The notes beneath the pieces were generated by a model. That model ran no database searches. It was not told the DNA's origin and worked only from the letters and a program-made list of their open reading frames with translations. Position numbers and translations under genes: made by a program. From Winogradskyella echinorum (GTDB lineage: Bacteria; Bacteroidota; Bacteroidia; Flavobacteriales; Flavobacteriaceae), in assembly GCF_014297365.1 (NCBI RefSeq), contig NZ_JACOQD010000007.1, positions 1-64,000 of the forward strand: a DNA stretch of 64,000 nt, in the 5' to 3' direction. This document shows, one piece after another, positions 8,127 through 17,886 of this stretch (the stretch's first letter is position 1; each line of letters begins with the position of its first letter).

Positions 8127-9161
8127 TTATTCTAAGGTAGTTTGGTTACCAGAAAGCAAACTAGCAATGACTTTAGTATTAGGAAATTGATCTAAAATAA
8201 TTTTAATAAAAACAGTTATAGGTATTGCCATTATTAATCCTGGAATTCCCCATAGAAAACCCCAAAACATTAGCATTACTAAAACAGCTATTACGTTTAT
8301 AGAAAATGATTTTCCCATAAAAATAGGTTCTAAAATAGCACCAAAAGTGACTTGAACCATAGAAATTGCGAATATAAAAAAGAACAAAGTACTCGATGGA
8401 TCTAATTCCACAAAAGCAAAAATCGATAAGCATATAACGGAAATAAAAGAACCCACCATTTGTACAAAATTAATTGCAAAAGCAAATAAGCCCCAAAAAA
8501 TCGGAAAACTTACATCAAAAAATACACACATTAAGCCCGTAAACAAGCCTGTTAATGCACTTACCAACACTTTAACTTTAATAAATTTTATGAGATCTTT
8601 TTCGATCTTCATAAATGTTTTTATAGACGTATGTTTTTGTTTTAAGAGCGTGTTATTTAGTAAATTATGTACATTAATAGATTCTGCTAACCAAAGCACC
8701 ACAAAGAAAACAGTCATTAATAACATTGTTAAAAATGAATTTAAAAAACCTAGGGTAGATCCAATATTTTCCTTCTGAAAGAATTGCGCAAAAACGTTTT
8801 GATTTTCTTCAAACTCCATCCCAAAATTATCTGTAAGATATACTTTAAGATCTGCTATTTTCTCATCGGCCTTAGGTAAAAACTCTGACTTAGTTGCCAA
8901 AATTTCTTTACTCGATAATTGAACCAACTCTATCCCTACTTTTAAACCAACTGCCACTAAAAGTAACACTATAATTATACTAAAAACTTTAGGTACTTTT
9001 CGTCTTCCCAACCATCTCATTAATGGTAAAAACAACAAGGCAATAAACATTGAAAAAATCAATGGAATAAATATGAAAGAAAGTATTTTAAGTAAATAAA
9101 ATACTAAAGGTATAACTATTATTAACAGTAGGATATTAGTTGTACGTCTTTGGTCTAACAT
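8127..9161 (-). CDS. AI-2E family transporter
   Basis: 344-residue inner-membrane protein of the AI-2E / UPF0118 permease family. About eight hydrophobic segments are visible: two at the N-terminus (residues about 10-45), one near 60-78, a soluble periplasmic stretch near 85-135, then a C-terminal bundle ending in LMFWGFLWGIPGLIMAIPITVFIKI. That last segment is the family's characteristic glycine/proline-rich helix. The transported substrate is unknown; the AI-2 name is historical. Confidence 0.85.
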   Translation of the reverse strand: MLDQRRTTNILLLIIVIPLVFYLLKILSFIFIPLIFSMFIALLFLPLMRWLGRRKVPKVFSIIIVLLLVAVGLKVGIELVQLSSKEILATKSEFLPKADEKIADLKVYLTDNFGMEFEENQNVFAQFFQKENIGSTLGFLNSFLTMLLMTVFFVVLWLAESINVHNLLNNTLLKQKHTSIKTFMKIEKDLIKFIKVKVLVSALTGLFTGLMCVFFDVSFPIFWGLFAFAINFVQMVGSFISVICLSIFAFVELDPSSTLFFFIFAISMVQVTFGAILEPIFMGKSFSINVIAVLVMLMFWGFLWGIPGLIMAIPITVFIKIILDQFPNTKVIASLLSGNQTTLE

Positions 9162-9231
9162 GAGGCAAATTTCTTTAAAATAGGCGTGTAAATATAAGTC
9201 AAAAAACGGTTTTCGACTTCATAAATTGCTG

Positions 9232-10764
9232 TTAAAAAGGGACTCCATCATCCTCTGGCCCATCAAATGCATCTGAAGCTGAAGGGAAGTTATCTGGTTT
9301 AAATGTATCATCGTTTGCAGCTTCATTCATTTTAGAGTGGAACTCACCAAACGGAGTGTCAAAATCATCTAAGTTATCGAACTTACCTAAGTGACCGATA
9401 AATTTTAATCTAATATTCTCTAATCCACCATTTCTATGTTTAGCTACTATAAACTCACCTTGACCTTCTGTTGGTGAACGCTCTTCATCATCCCACTCAT
9501 CAATCTTATAATATTCTGGTCTGTATATAAAGGATACAATATCAGCATCTTGCTCAATTGCGCCAGATTCACGTAAATCAGATAATAATGGACGCTTGCT
9601 ACCACCACGTGTTTCTACAGCACGAGACAATTGAGATAAAGCAATCACAGGAATATTTAATTCTTTAGCTAGAGCTTTTAAGTTACGAGAAATCGTTGAT
9701 ATTTCTTGTTCTCTATTCCCACCTTTTTGACTTCCACCAGCTGTCATTAACTGCAAATAATCAATCATAATCATCTTAATACCATACTGCGATGCTAATC
9801 GACGAGCTTTTGCTCTTAAATCGAAAATTGAAAGTGATGGTGTATCATCAATAAATAAAGGAGCTTTTTCTAAAGTCTTTACTTTAACATTTAGTTGTTC
9901 CCATTCGTGTTTTTCTAATTTACCGGTTCTTAATTTTTCTGAAGATAAACCCGTTTCACTTGAAATTAAACGTGTAATTAACTGCACGGATGACATTTCT
10001 AAAGAGAAAAATGCTACAGGAGTATTAGAATTTACGGCAACATTACGAGCCATCGTTAATGTAAAGGCCGTTTTACCCATACCAGGACGTGCAGCAACAA
10101 TAACTAAATCACTAGGCTGCCAACCAGAAGTCAATTTATCTAATTTATCAAAACCAGAAGCAATTCCACTCATTCCTTCTTTATTAGAAATCTCCTCAAT
10201 TTTCTTTTTAGCTTGTATTACTAAGCTTTGAGCTGTTTCAGTTGACTTCTTAACATTACCCTGTGTAACTTCGTACAATTTAGCTTCTGCATTATCTAAA
10301 AGGTCGAAAACATCTTTGGTTTCATCGTAAGCTTCTTCAATAATCTCACTTGAAATTTTAATTAAACTACGTTGAATATATTTTTGAAGAATAATACGTG
10401 CGTGAAACTCAATATGTGCTGAAGATGATACACGTTGGGTCAAAGAAATAAGATAAAAATCACCACCAATTAAATCTAATTTTTCATCCTTCTTTAGTTG
10501 ACTTGAAACGGTTAATAAGTCGACTGGTTCACTGTTTTCAAATAATTTGAAAATAGCTTCAAAAATGTGTTTGTGCGCATCTTTGTAAAAAGCTTCTGCA
10601 CTTAAAATATCAATAACCTCATCCACACCTTTTTTATCAATCATCATTGCACCTAGCACAACTTCCTCTAAATCAATTGCTTGAGGTGGAATTTTTCCTT
10701 TTTCCAAATTGATGATAGTGCTTTTATCTACTTTATAGCCTTGTATGGGATTGGGTTGTTTCAT
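9232..10764 (-). CDS. dnaB: Replicative DNA helicase DnaB
   Basis: Hexameric 5'-3' helicase of the replication fork, about 510 residues. The N-terminal domain (IPPQAIDLEEVVLGAMMID, residues about 25-45) is followed by the RecA-like core with Walker A AARPGMGKTAFT and DYLQLM, and motif QLSRAVETRGGSKRPLLSDLRESGAIEQDAD. The frame is open nine bases further upstream (start at 10773). MKQPNPIQGYKVDK from 10764 fits relatives better, and a minus-strand -7 motif TACATTTG (10771-10778) overlaps the extra codons. No intein is present, although dnaB is a common intein host. Confidence 0.95.
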   Translation of the reverse strand: MKQPNPIQGYKVDKSTIINLEKGKIPPQAIDLEEVVLGAMMIDKKGVDEVIDILSAEAFYKDAHKHIFEAIFKLFENSEPVDLLTVSSQLKKDEKLDLIGGDFYLISLTQRVSSSAHIEFHARIILQKYIQRSLIKISSEIIEEAYDETKDVFDLLDNAEAKLYEVTQGNVKKSTETAQSLVIQAKKKIEEISNKEGMSGIASGFDKLDKLTSGWQPSDLVIVAARPGMGKTAFTLTMARNVAVNSNTPVAFFSLEMSSVQLITRLISSETGLSSEKLRTGKLEKHEWEQLNVKVKTLEKAPLFIDDTPSLSIFDLRAKARRLASQYGIKMIMIDYLQLMTAGGSQKGGNREQEISTISRNLKALAKELNIPVIALSQLSRAVETRGGSKRPLLSDLRESGAIEQDADIVSFIYRPEYYKIDEWDDEERSPTEGQGEFIVAKHRNGGLENIRLKFIGHLGKFDNLDDFDTPFGEFHSKMNEAANDDTFKPDNFPSASDAFDGPEDDGVPF

Positions 10765-10880
10765 AAGTAACAAATGTAGCTAAATAGTGCTAAGAAAATG
10801 TAGTTGAGTCATTTACAATCTCAACAAATCTTTAACATTTCAACTGTTAATAAGTCTAATTTATTGTTAATAGCGCCAAA

Positions 10881-10910
10881 AAAACTGAAGCATAAACTCC
10901 AGTTTTATAG
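10881..10910 (-). terminator. Probable terminator of accA
   Basis: Stem AAAACTG (10881-10887) with CAGTTTT (10900-10906). Read on the minus strand it is followed by a run of seven T residues (A run at 10879 and before). It lies 26 bases after the accA stop. Confidence 0.55.
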
Positions 10911-10931
10911 TGTTGCCTATGTTTAATGGAA

Positions 10932-11885
10932 TTAATCTTTATAAACTCCCATTTCATTATATTTTTCCATGCGTTGATTCACTAAATCTTTTGGTGATAA
11001 GTTTTTAAGTTCTTCAAAAGATTTAACGATGGCATCTTTTACGGCAGAAAATGTTTTTTCTCTATCAGTATGCGCTCCACCAAGTGGCTCTTTTATAATC
11101 TGATCCACGAGTTTCATACGCTTCATGTCCTTAGCTGTAAGCTTTAAAGCTTCTGCTGCTTGTTCTTTGTATTCCCAGCTTCTCCATAAAATTGAAGAAC
11201 ACGACTCTGGAGAAATTACAGAATACCATGTGTTTTCTAACATCATTACGCGGTCACCTACTCCAATTCCTAAAGCACCACCTGAAGCACCTTCGCCAAT
11301 AATAACGGTAATAATAGGAACTTTTAAACGTGCCATTTCTAAAATATTTCTAGCAATAGCTTCTCCTTGTCCTCGCTCCTCAGCTTCTAAGCCTGGATAT
11401 GCACCTGGTGTATCTATTAAGGTAACTACAGGTATACCAAATTTTTCTGCCGACTTCATTAATCGTAATGCTTTACGATAACCTTCTGGATTAGACATTC
11501 CGAAATTACGATACTGTCTGGTTTTAGTATTAAATCCTTTTTGTTGTCCTATAAACATAAAAGATTGGTCACCAATTTTTCCTAACCCACCAATCATGGC
11601 TTTATCATCTTTTACATTTCTATCTCCATGTAATTCTAAAAATGAATCTCCACAAAGTGCATTGATGTGATCTAAAGTATAAGGTCTATCCGGATGACGA
11701 GACAGTTGAACACGCTGCCAAGCCGTAAGATTTTTATAAATATCCTTTTTAGTCTCAGCTAATTTTTTTTCAATCTGCTTACAAGTTTCAGTAACATCTA
11801 CTTCACTTTCTTCACCTATTATCTGGCATTTTTGTAGCTGTTCTTCTAGTTCTTTTATGGGTAATTCAAACTCTAAGTATTCCAT
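10932..11885 (-). CDS. accA: Acetyl-CoA carboxylase carboxyltransferase subunit alpha
   Basis: 317 residues, full length. With AccD it transfers carboxyl from biotin to acetyl-CoA to make malonyl-CoA for fatty-acid synthesis. Visible hallmarks are [40 protein letters not shown] and the oxyanion/CoA region [31 protein letters not shown]. The gene stands alone here; accD, accB and accC are not in the window. A Bacteroidota -7 element precedes it. Confidence 0.97.
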   Translation of the reverse strand: MEYLEFELPIKELEEQLQKCQIIGEESEVDVTETCKQIEKKLAETKKDIYKNLTAWQRVQLSRHPDRPYTLDHINALCGDSFLELHGDRNVKDDKAMIGGLGKIGDQSFMFIGQQKGFNTKTRQYRNFGMSNPEGYRKALRLMKSAEKFGIPVVTLIDTPGAYPGLEAEERGQGEAIARNILEMARLKVPIITVIIGEGASGGALGIGVGDRVMMLENTWYSVISPESCSSILWRSWEYKEQAAEALKLTAKDMKRMKLVDQIIKEPLGGAHTDREKTFSAVKDAIVKSFEELKNLSPKDLVNQRMEKYNEMGVYKD

Positions 11886-11928
11886 ACAATTTGAAATTAG
11901 TTGTTTTATTTCGTTAGTTAGTAGTATG

Positions 11929-11959
11929 CAAACCTACGGATTATAATTTTATTTAAAAA
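11929..11959 (-). promoter_or_regulatory. Promoter of accA
   Basis: On the minus strand TAGGTTTG (11929-11936) is an exact TAnnTTTG -7 element, with TTTT (11956-11959) 19 bases upstream in place of TTTG. It starts 44 bases from the accA ATG. Confidence 0.55.
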
Positions 11960-12032
11960 CTAAATTATTTAAAGAAGGTTCTTGTTATTGTATTAACAAA
12001 AATACAAGATTTTAAAAGAAAAAATAAAAACT

Positions 12033-12938
12033 TTAATCGGTTAAATTGGTTTTATTTCTTCGTCTTTTATAGTTTTTAAAAATAGCATCAAACAATACTG
12101 TAACTATAATCAAAATTGCTCCAATATAAAATTGTGGTGACATTTTCTCGGTTTCAGGAAATAGAAATAAAGCTAAGGCTATACCATAAATAGGCTCTAA
12201 ATTATAGCTTAAAATCACGGTAAAAGGACTTATATATCTCATTACATCTACCGAACCTATAAATGCATAAGCCGTGCATACTGATGCCAATATGAAAATA
12301 TACAGCCAATCATTGTTAGATAAGTCAAAAAATTCTGCATTAAAACTAACACCAGAAAAAAGAATAAAAATGGTTAAAAACACAACACCACTTATAAACT
12401 CATAAAACGAAATTACTGTTGCACTGAAACGCTCAATAAATCGTCCATTGATTACAGCAAAAAGCGTTGAAAACAAGGCAGATAACAATCCTAAAACGAT
12501 ACCATTGATATAACCTAATTCGCTACTGGTTATTAAAAATACTCCAAGTATTACAATTATACCAAATACGATTTCATAACCTAATATGCGACGTTTAAAG
12601 AAAATAGGCTCAATAAAAGAAGCAAAAAAAGCACCCGAAGAAAACATGGCCAAGGCAATTGATACGTTTGCCTGATTAATAGCTTCAAAAAATGTAACCC
12701 AATGCAAAGCAATAATTACACCTGCTGCTAAAAATTGTAAAAACGTTTTTTTTGTTATTTTAATATTTAACCTTATAAATTTAATATAGATAAACATTAA
12801 AACACCAGCAATAGCCATTCTATACCAGACTAATTGTAATGAACCTATTGTAATAAGTTCTCCAAGAATTGCAGTAAATCCAGCAATGAAAACTAGAAAA
12901 TGTAAATGTAGATAGTGCTTTAACTTAGCGTTTGGCAT
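12033..12938 (-). CDS. EamA/DMT family transporter
   Basis: 301-residue inner-membrane protein with ten predicted hydrophobic helices in two repeated EamA halves (about residues 10-135 and 150-290). It has the typical LHWVTFFEAINQANVSIALAMFSSGAFFASFIEPIFF segment. It is a drug/metabolite-type exporter with unknown substrate. Its start overlaps the end of the LptF/G gene by 14 bases, so tgt, the permease and this gene form one minus-strand unit. Confidence 0.85.
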   Translation of the reverse strand: MPNAKLKHYLHLHFLVFIAGFTAILGELITIGSLQLVWYRMAIAGVLMFIYIKFIRLNIKITKKTFLQFLAAGVIIALHWVTFFEAINQANVSIALAMFSSGAFFASFIEPIFFKRRILGYEIVFGIIVILGVFLITSSELGYINGIVLGLLSALFSTLFAVINGRFIERFSATVISFYEFISGVVFLTIFILFSGVSFNAEFFDLSNNDWLYIFILASVCTAYAFIGSVDVMRYISPFTVILSYNLEPIYGIALALFLFPETEKMSPQFYIGAILIIVTVLFDAIFKNYKRRRNKTNLTD

Positions 12939-14001
12939 TTTGCAGAAGGTATATAGCTAAAATACCAAATATAAAATTAGGAAACCAAACTGCAATTAAC
13001 GGCGGAAAATTTGCCTGCTCGGCCATAACGCCAAATATCTTATCTAAAAAGACATATACCATAGCAATGGCAATACCGAAAGCCAGATTAACTCCCATGC
13101 CTCCACGTCTTTTAACGGAAGAAACTGCTACAGCTATAATAGTTAAGATAAATATAGAAACTGGTAAGCTCCATTTCTTTTGCAACACCACTTCGTAGCG
13201 TCCAATATTTGGTGATCCTCGTCGTTTTTCGGCAGCAATAAAATCTAAAAGTTCTCCGTACGACTTGGTTTCTGCAGCGTATTCTACTGGTGTTAAATCC
13301 TCTAATTCAAAAGGAAATTTAATATTAATATTCCTTTTTTTCTCCAAAGTTTCCACACCGTTTTCAAAACTACGCTTTACATATGTTGTTAGTTTATAAC
13401 TTGAGTCTTCTTCAATATACCTAATATTATCTGCAAATATTTTGTACTTAAGTTCATTCCCTTCGAAATGCTCATAAGTAAAATTCATACCAGATTTTCT
13501 TTTAGGTGTAAAACTACTTACATATATATAGTCATTGTCATTTATCTGTCGGTAAACGTTTTGTGTTTTTTGAACTTGTTTATTCTTTTTTAGGTACTTA
13601 AACTTAAATTCATTAAAACCTTTACTTGCTATAGGTGCTAAATACATTCCTAATACTAAAGCGAAAATTGCTACAATTGAAGCACCTATTAAATACGGTC
13701 TCAAAAATCTAGAAAATGACACACCAGAACTTAAAAAAGCCACAATTTCTGTGTTATTAGCTAATTTTGATGTAAACCAAATAACCGATAAAAATAAGAA
13801 CAATGGAAATAATAGATTAGCAAAATAAACTGTGAAATTTAAATAATAAGTGCTCACCTCTCCGAAGGGTGCATTATGCTCTAACATTTTACCTACTTTT
13901 TCAGCTAAATCTACGGTAATTGCTATTGGAATAAATAGCAATAACATCATAAGAAATGTAATTAAGTAGCGCTTTAATATGTACCAATCTAGTATTTTCA
14001 C
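12925..14001 (-). CDS. LptF/LptG family permease
   Basis: 358 residues with the LptF/G layout. Three N-terminal membrane helices (first: YLITFLMMLLLFIPIAITVDLAEK) are followed by a beta-jellyroll periplasmic domain (about residues 140-270) and three C-terminal helices. In the Lpt system such permeases with LptB extract lipopolysaccharide from the inner membrane and pass it to the periplasmic bridge. The partner permease is not next to it. It starts three bases after the end of tgt, and this tgt-permease adjacency suggests cotranscription only. Confidence 0.88.
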   Translation of the reverse strand: MKILDWYILKRYLITFLMMLLLFIPIAITVDLAEKVGKMLEHNAPFGEVSTYYLNFTVYFANLLFPLFLFLSVIWFTSKLANNTEIVAFLSSGVSFSRFLRPYLIGASIVAIFALVLGMYLAPIASKGFNEFKFKYLKKNKQVQKTQNVYRQINDNDYIYVSSFTPKRKSGMNFTYEHFEGNELKYKIFADNIRYIEEDSSYKLTTYVKRSFENGVETLEKKRNINIKFPFELEDLTPVEYAAETKSYGELLDFIAAEKRRGSPNIGRYEVVLQKKWSLPVSIFILTIIAVAVSSVKRRGGMGVNLAFGIAIAMVYVFLDKIFGVMAEQANFPPLIAVWFPNFIFGILAIYLLQNAKR

Positions 14002-14004
14002 TTA

Positions 14005-15135
14005 CTATAATCTGTTATCCATTTGTTTAACCATTTTATCCTTCCAAGCTCTAAAATCGCCAGCAATAATATGCTTTCTGGCTTCTCTAGTTAACCATAA
14101 GTAAAAACCTAAATTATGTATTGTTGCAATTTGTTTTCCTAAAAGTTCATTAACCGTAAACAAATGTCTTAAATAGGCTTTACTATATTCTGTATCAACA
14201 AAAGTAATAGCCATTTCATCTATTGGCGAAAAATCATTTGCCCATTTTAAGTTTTTAATATTTATAGTACCATGCGCAGTAAACAACATACCATTTCTGG
14301 CATTACGAGTTGGCATAACACAATCAAACATATCTACACCTAACGCAATATTTTCTAATATATTGATAGGTGTACCAACACCCATTAAGTATCTAGGTTT
14401 GTCTTCTGGCAAAATACTACATACCACATCGGTCATGGCATACATTTCTTCAGCTGGTTCTCCTACCGAAAGTCCACCAATAGCATTACCTTCTGCTCCA
14501 GCATTGGCAATATATTCTGCAGATTGTTGTCGTAAGTCTTTATAGGTACTCCCTTGTACAATAGGAAAAAACGTTTGTTCGTAATCGTACTTAAAAGGTG
14601 TCTTTTTTAAATGAGTTATACAACGCTCTAACCAACGATGCGTCATATGCATAGAACGTTTTGCATAATTATAATCGCAAGGGTATGGTGTACACTCATC
14701 AAACGCCATAATGATGTCAGCGCCTATACTTCGCTGTACTTCCATAACATTTTCTGGAGTAAATACGTGATAACTACCATCTATATGAGACTTAAACTTT
14801 ACACCTTCTTCTTTAATTTTTCTGTTTGCAGACAAGGAATACACTTGGTAACCACCAGAATCTGTTAAAATATTTCGGTCCCAATTCATAAACTTATGCA
14901 ATCCTCCTGCTTGTTCTAAAATTGGTGTTTGAGGTCTTAAATATAAATGATAGGTGTTACCTAAAATTATATCTGGGTTAATATCATTTTTCAATTCTCT
15001 CTGATGCACACCTTTAACAGAAGCAACAGTACCTACAGGCATAAAAATTGGAGTTTCTATAGTACCATGATCTGTTGTTATAGCACCAGCTCTAGCCTTA
15101 GAGTTTTTATCAGTTGTTAGTCTTTGAAATTTCAT
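14005..15135 (-). CDS. tgt: Queuine tRNA-ribosyltransferase lacking zinc cysteines
   Basis: Exchanges guanine 34 of GUN anticodons for the queuosine precursor; 376 residues from the ATG at 15135 (MKFQRLTTDKNSKARAG). The frame is open seven codons further upstream but relatives start here. Catalytic features are intact: TDSGGYQVYSL, MAFDECTPYPCDY, GGLSVGEP and DMFDCVMPTRNARNG. The stretch that in Escherichia coli carries the zinc ligands CxCxxC reads MAITFVDTEYSKAYLRHL here, so all three cysteines are replaced. This may be a lineage-wide trait of Bacteroidota enzymes. Confidence 0.95.
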   Translation of the reverse strand: MKFQRLTTDKNSKARAGAITTDHGTIETPIFMPVGTVASVKGVHQRELKNDINPDIILGNTYHLYLRPQTPILEQAGGLHKFMNWDRNILTDSGGYQVYSLSANRKIKEEGVKFKSHIDGSYHVFTPENVMEVQRSIGADIIMAFDECTPYPCDYNYAKRSMHMTHRWLERCITHLKKTPFKYDYEQTFFPIVQGSTYKDLRQQSAEYIANAGAEGNAIGGLSVGEPAEEMYAMTDVVCSILPEDKPRYLMGVGTPINILENIALGVDMFDCVMPTRNARNGMLFTAHGTINIKNLKWANDFSPIDEMAITFVDTEYSKAYLRHLFTVNELLGKQIATIHNLGFYLWLTREARKHIIAGDFRAWKDKMVKQMDNRL

Positions 15136-15246
15136 TAAAATTAAGTCTGATGGCAAATATAATTAACTCAATCTCATTCAATCTTAATTAAAAATAAAAA
15201 TTGTTAGCAAATCCATAAAATCGTTAATAAGTGACCTCATTCTACC

Positions 15247-15277
15247 TTTGAAAGGCTTAAGTAAAGAGCTATTTTTG
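15247..15277 (+). promoter_or_regulatory. Promoter of the transketolase operon
   Basis: TTTG at 15247-15250, exactly 19 bases, then TATTTTTG at 15270-15277. This perfectly matches TTTG-N19-TAnnTTTG. It is 25 bases from the ATG at 15303. Confidence 0.8.
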
Positions 15278-15302
15278 TGGCACAAAATTTAAGCAACATA
15301 AC

Positions 15303-16148
15303 ATGCCAAACATTAAAGAATTAGAAGATTTAACAACTCAGGTTCGTAGAGATATTTTACGAATGGTACATAAAGTCAACTCTGGTCATCCTGGAGGATC
15401 TCTTGGATGTGCCGAATTTTTTGTTTCATTATACCAAGAAATAATGGATAGAAACGAAGGTTTTGATATGGATGGAAAAGGAGAAGATTTATTTTTCCTT
15501 TCTAATGGACATATCTCACCCGTTTATTACAGTGTTTTAGCTCGTTCGGGCTATTTTTCGGTAGATGAATTAAACACATTTAGACTAATAGATTCTCGTT
15601 TACAAGGACACCCAACAACACACGAAGGTTTACCTGGTATTAGAATCGCTTCTGGTTCTTTAGGACAAGGAATGTCTGTTGCCATTGGTGCAGCTCAAGC
15701 CAAAAAATTAAATAATGATGATCATTTAGTATACAGTCTTCATGGTGATGGCGAGTTACAAGAAGGACAAAATTGGGAAGCTATAATGTATGCTTCTGCA
15801 AAAAAAGTTGATAATCTTATTTCAGCTATAGATTTAAACGGTCAACAAATTGACGGTTCTACTGATGATGTGCTACCAATGGGAAGTATTAAAGGAAAAT
15901 TTGAAGCTTTTGGTTGGACAGTTATCGACATTGAAGAAGGAAACAATATTGAAGCTGTTTTAAAAGGAATGGCGGAAGCAAAATCTTTAACAGGTAAAGG
16001 GAAACCAGTTTGTGTTTTACTGCATACCATAATGGGTAATGGAGTAGATTTTATGATGCATACGCATGCATGGCATGGTAAAGCACCTAATGATGAACAA
16101 TTAGAAATTGGATTAAACCAAAATGCTGAAACCTTAGGAGATTACTAA
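15303..16148 (+). CDS. Transketolase, N-terminal subunit
   Basis: 281 residues, equal to the thiamine-diphosphate pyrophosphate-binding half of transketolase (pentose phosphate pathway). Landmarks are [20 protein letters not shown], the ThDP/Mg-binding [13 protein letters not shown] (about residues 146-158) and DLNGQQIDG. It is followed after 43 bases by the C-terminal half, so the enzyme is split over two genes as in many Bacteroidota and archaea. The two chains should assemble into the active enzyme. Confidence 0.94.
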   Translation: MPNIKELEDLTTQVRRDILRMVHKVNSGHPGGSLGCAEFFVSLYQEIMDRNEGFDMDGKGEDLFFLSNGHISPVYYSVLARSGYFSVDELNTFRLIDSRLQGHPTTHEGLPGIRIASGSLGQGMSVAIGAAQAKKLNNDDHLVYSLHGDGELQEGQNWEAIMYASAKKVDNLISAIDLNGQQIDGSTDDVLPMGSIKGKFEAFGWTVIDIEEGNNIEAVLKGMAEAKSLTGKGKPVCVLLHTIMGNGVDFMMHTHAWHGKAPNDEQLEIGLNQNAETLGDY

Positions 16149-16191
16149 ATTAAGTCTAATTAAACAGATACCCACTTTCGTGGGCATTACT

Positions 16192-17145
16192 ATGAAAACA
16201 TATACATACAAAGAAAAAAAAGATACAAGAAGTGGTTTTGGTGCTGGATTAGCAGAACTAGGTAGAACCAATCCTAATGTTGTAGCACTTTGTGCAGACT
16301 TAATTGGATCTTTAAAGATGAATCAATTTATAGATGAAAATCCTGAACGTTTTTTCCAAATAGGAATTGCAGAAGCTAATATGATGGGAATTGCAGCAGG
16401 ATTAACCATTGGAGGTAAAATTCCTTTTACTGGTACTTTTGCTAATTTCTCTACAGGTAGAGTTTATGACCAAATTCGCCAATCTATAGCATATTCTGGA
16501 AAAAATGTAAAAATCTGTGCATCTCATGCAGGTTTAACCTTAGGAGAAGATGGTGCAACTCACCAAATTTTAGAAGATATTGGCTTAATGAAAATGTTAC
16601 CAGGTATGGTAGTTATTAATCCATGTGATTATAACCAGACTAAAGCCGCAACTATTGCCATTGCAGAACATGATGGACCAGTTTACTTAAGATTTGGAAG
16701 ACCTTCTGTACCAATCTTTACTCCTGCAGATCAAAAATTTGAAATTGGTAAAGCGATTCAACTAACTGAAGGAACCGATGTTACTATTGTAGCTACAGGC
16801 CATTTAGTATGGGAAGCTCTAGAAGCATCTAAAGCACTTCATGAAGCAGGAATTTCTGCAGAAGTCATAAATATCCATACCATAAAGCCTTTAGACGACA
16901 AAGCCATTTTAGATTCAGTAGCAAAAACAGGATGCATTGTAACTGCAGAAGAACACAATCATTTAGGTGGTTTAGGAGAAAGTGTAGCCAGAGTCTTAGC
17001 ACAGCACAGACCTACACCTCAAGAGTTCGTCGCAACTAATGATACGTTTGGAGAGTCTGGTACACCTGCACAACTTATGGATAAATACGGATTAAATAGC
17101 GCAGCTATTGAAAAAGCAGTAAAAAAAGTCTTAAAAAGAAAATAA
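16192..17145 (+). CDS. Transketolase, C-terminal subunit
   Basis: 317 residues from ATG 16192 ([20 protein letters not shown]); an in-frame start four codons earlier is less likely. It contains the pyrimidine-binding and C-terminal domains of transketolase: [21 protein letters not shown] with the conserved catalytic Glu, then [20 protein letters not shown], and [14 protein letters not shown] in the final domain. It pairs with the upstream subunit in the non-oxidative pentose phosphate pathway. Confidence 0.94.
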   Translation: MKTYTYKEKKDTRSGFGAGLAELGRTNPNVVALCADLIGSLKMNQFIDENPERFFQIGIAEANMMGIAAGLTIGGKIPFTGTFANFSTGRVYDQIRQSIAYSGKNVKICASHAGLTLGEDGATHQILEDIGLMKMLPGMVVINPCDYNQTKAATIAIAEHDGPVYLRFGRPSVPIFTPADQKFEIGKAIQLTEGTDVTIVATGHLVWEALEASKALHEAGISAEVINIHTIKPLDDKAILDSVAKTGCIVTAEEHNHLGGLGESVARVLAQHRPTPQEFVATNDTFGESGTPAQLMDKYGLNSAAIEKAVKKVLKRK

Positions 17146-17199
17146 GTTCATTTTGGCAACGTTTTTGATATTAGATACCTAATCTTAAAAACGAACATT

Positions 17200-17799
17200 A
17201 TGAAAAATTTGAAAAAGTCAGCTTTTTTAGTTGCAATTTTAGCATTTATTAGTTTTAGTTTAAATGCACAAAACGGTAGTGCATTTGGTGTTAAAGGTGG
17301 TTTAAACTATAGTGCCAATGGAGATTATTTTGAATCTATTGGTGAGAATGCAAAAAATCCAGATCGTAATATTGGTTACCATGTTGGACTTTTTGGTAAA
17401 ATAGGAGATAAACTCTATTTTAGACCAGAGTTGGTTTATACCGCTACAAAAAGTGATTATGATAGCGACCATTTTAATGTTAAAAAAATAGACGCACCAC
17501 TTTTAGTTGGACTTAAAGTATTAGGACCAATTAGTGTATTTGGTGGTCCATCATTACAATATATTCTAGATACTGATTTTGAAGGTATTGATATTGATAA
17601 TGTTGAAGATGATTTCTCTGTAGGACTCAATTTTGGTATTGGTCTAAGTTTAGACAAAATTGGAATTGATTTAAGATACGAGAGAGGCTTTAATAATAAT
17701 GAAGCAAGGTTTATAGACAACAACATTGGTGGTGGAGCTGTAAGTAGAATTGACACTAGACCAGATCAACTAATTTTAAGTTTATCTATTGCATTATAA
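17200..17799 (+). CDS. Outer-membrane beta-barrel (porin family) protein
   Basis: 199 residues. A signal peptide (MKNLKKSAFLVAILAFISFSLNAQ) is followed by alternating hydrophobic strands typical of small PorT/OmpA-like eight-stranded barrels: FGVKGGLNYSANG, NIGYHVGLFGKIGDKLYFRPELVYT, and a terminal strand LILSLSIAL. It is probably an outer-membrane protein of unknown role. It follows the transketolase operon by 54 bases and ends in a strong terminator. Confidence 0.8.
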   Translation: MKNLKKSAFLVAILAFISFSLNAQNGSAFGVKGGLNYSANGDYFESIGENAKNPDRNIGYHVGLFGKIGDKLYFRPELVYTATKSDYDSDHFNVKKIDAPLLVGLKVLGPISVFGGPSLQYILDTDFEGIDIDNVEDDFSVGLNFGIGLSLDKIGIDLRYERGFNNNEARFIDNNIGGGAVSRIDTRPDQLILSLSIAL

Positions 17800-17830
17800 A
17801 CTAGAAGCACGTCTTAAAATTATAGAAATA

Positions 17831-17861
17831 AAAAGCCGCTCATTGATTGAGCGGCTTTTTT
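17831..17861. terminator. Strong bidirectional terminator
   Basis: Twelve-base perfect stem AAAAGCCGCTCA (17831-17842) with TGAGCGGCTTTT (17848-17859), five-base loop, T tail on the plus strand and A run on the other side. It separates the convergent barrel gene and the FKBP lipoprotein gene. Confidence 0.9.
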
Positions 17862-17886
17862 AATATTCTATTAATAATAATAAATA

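Noticed and set aside
9232-10764. Intein in dnaB.
   Set aside because: Length and continuous helicase motifs show an uninterrupted gene.
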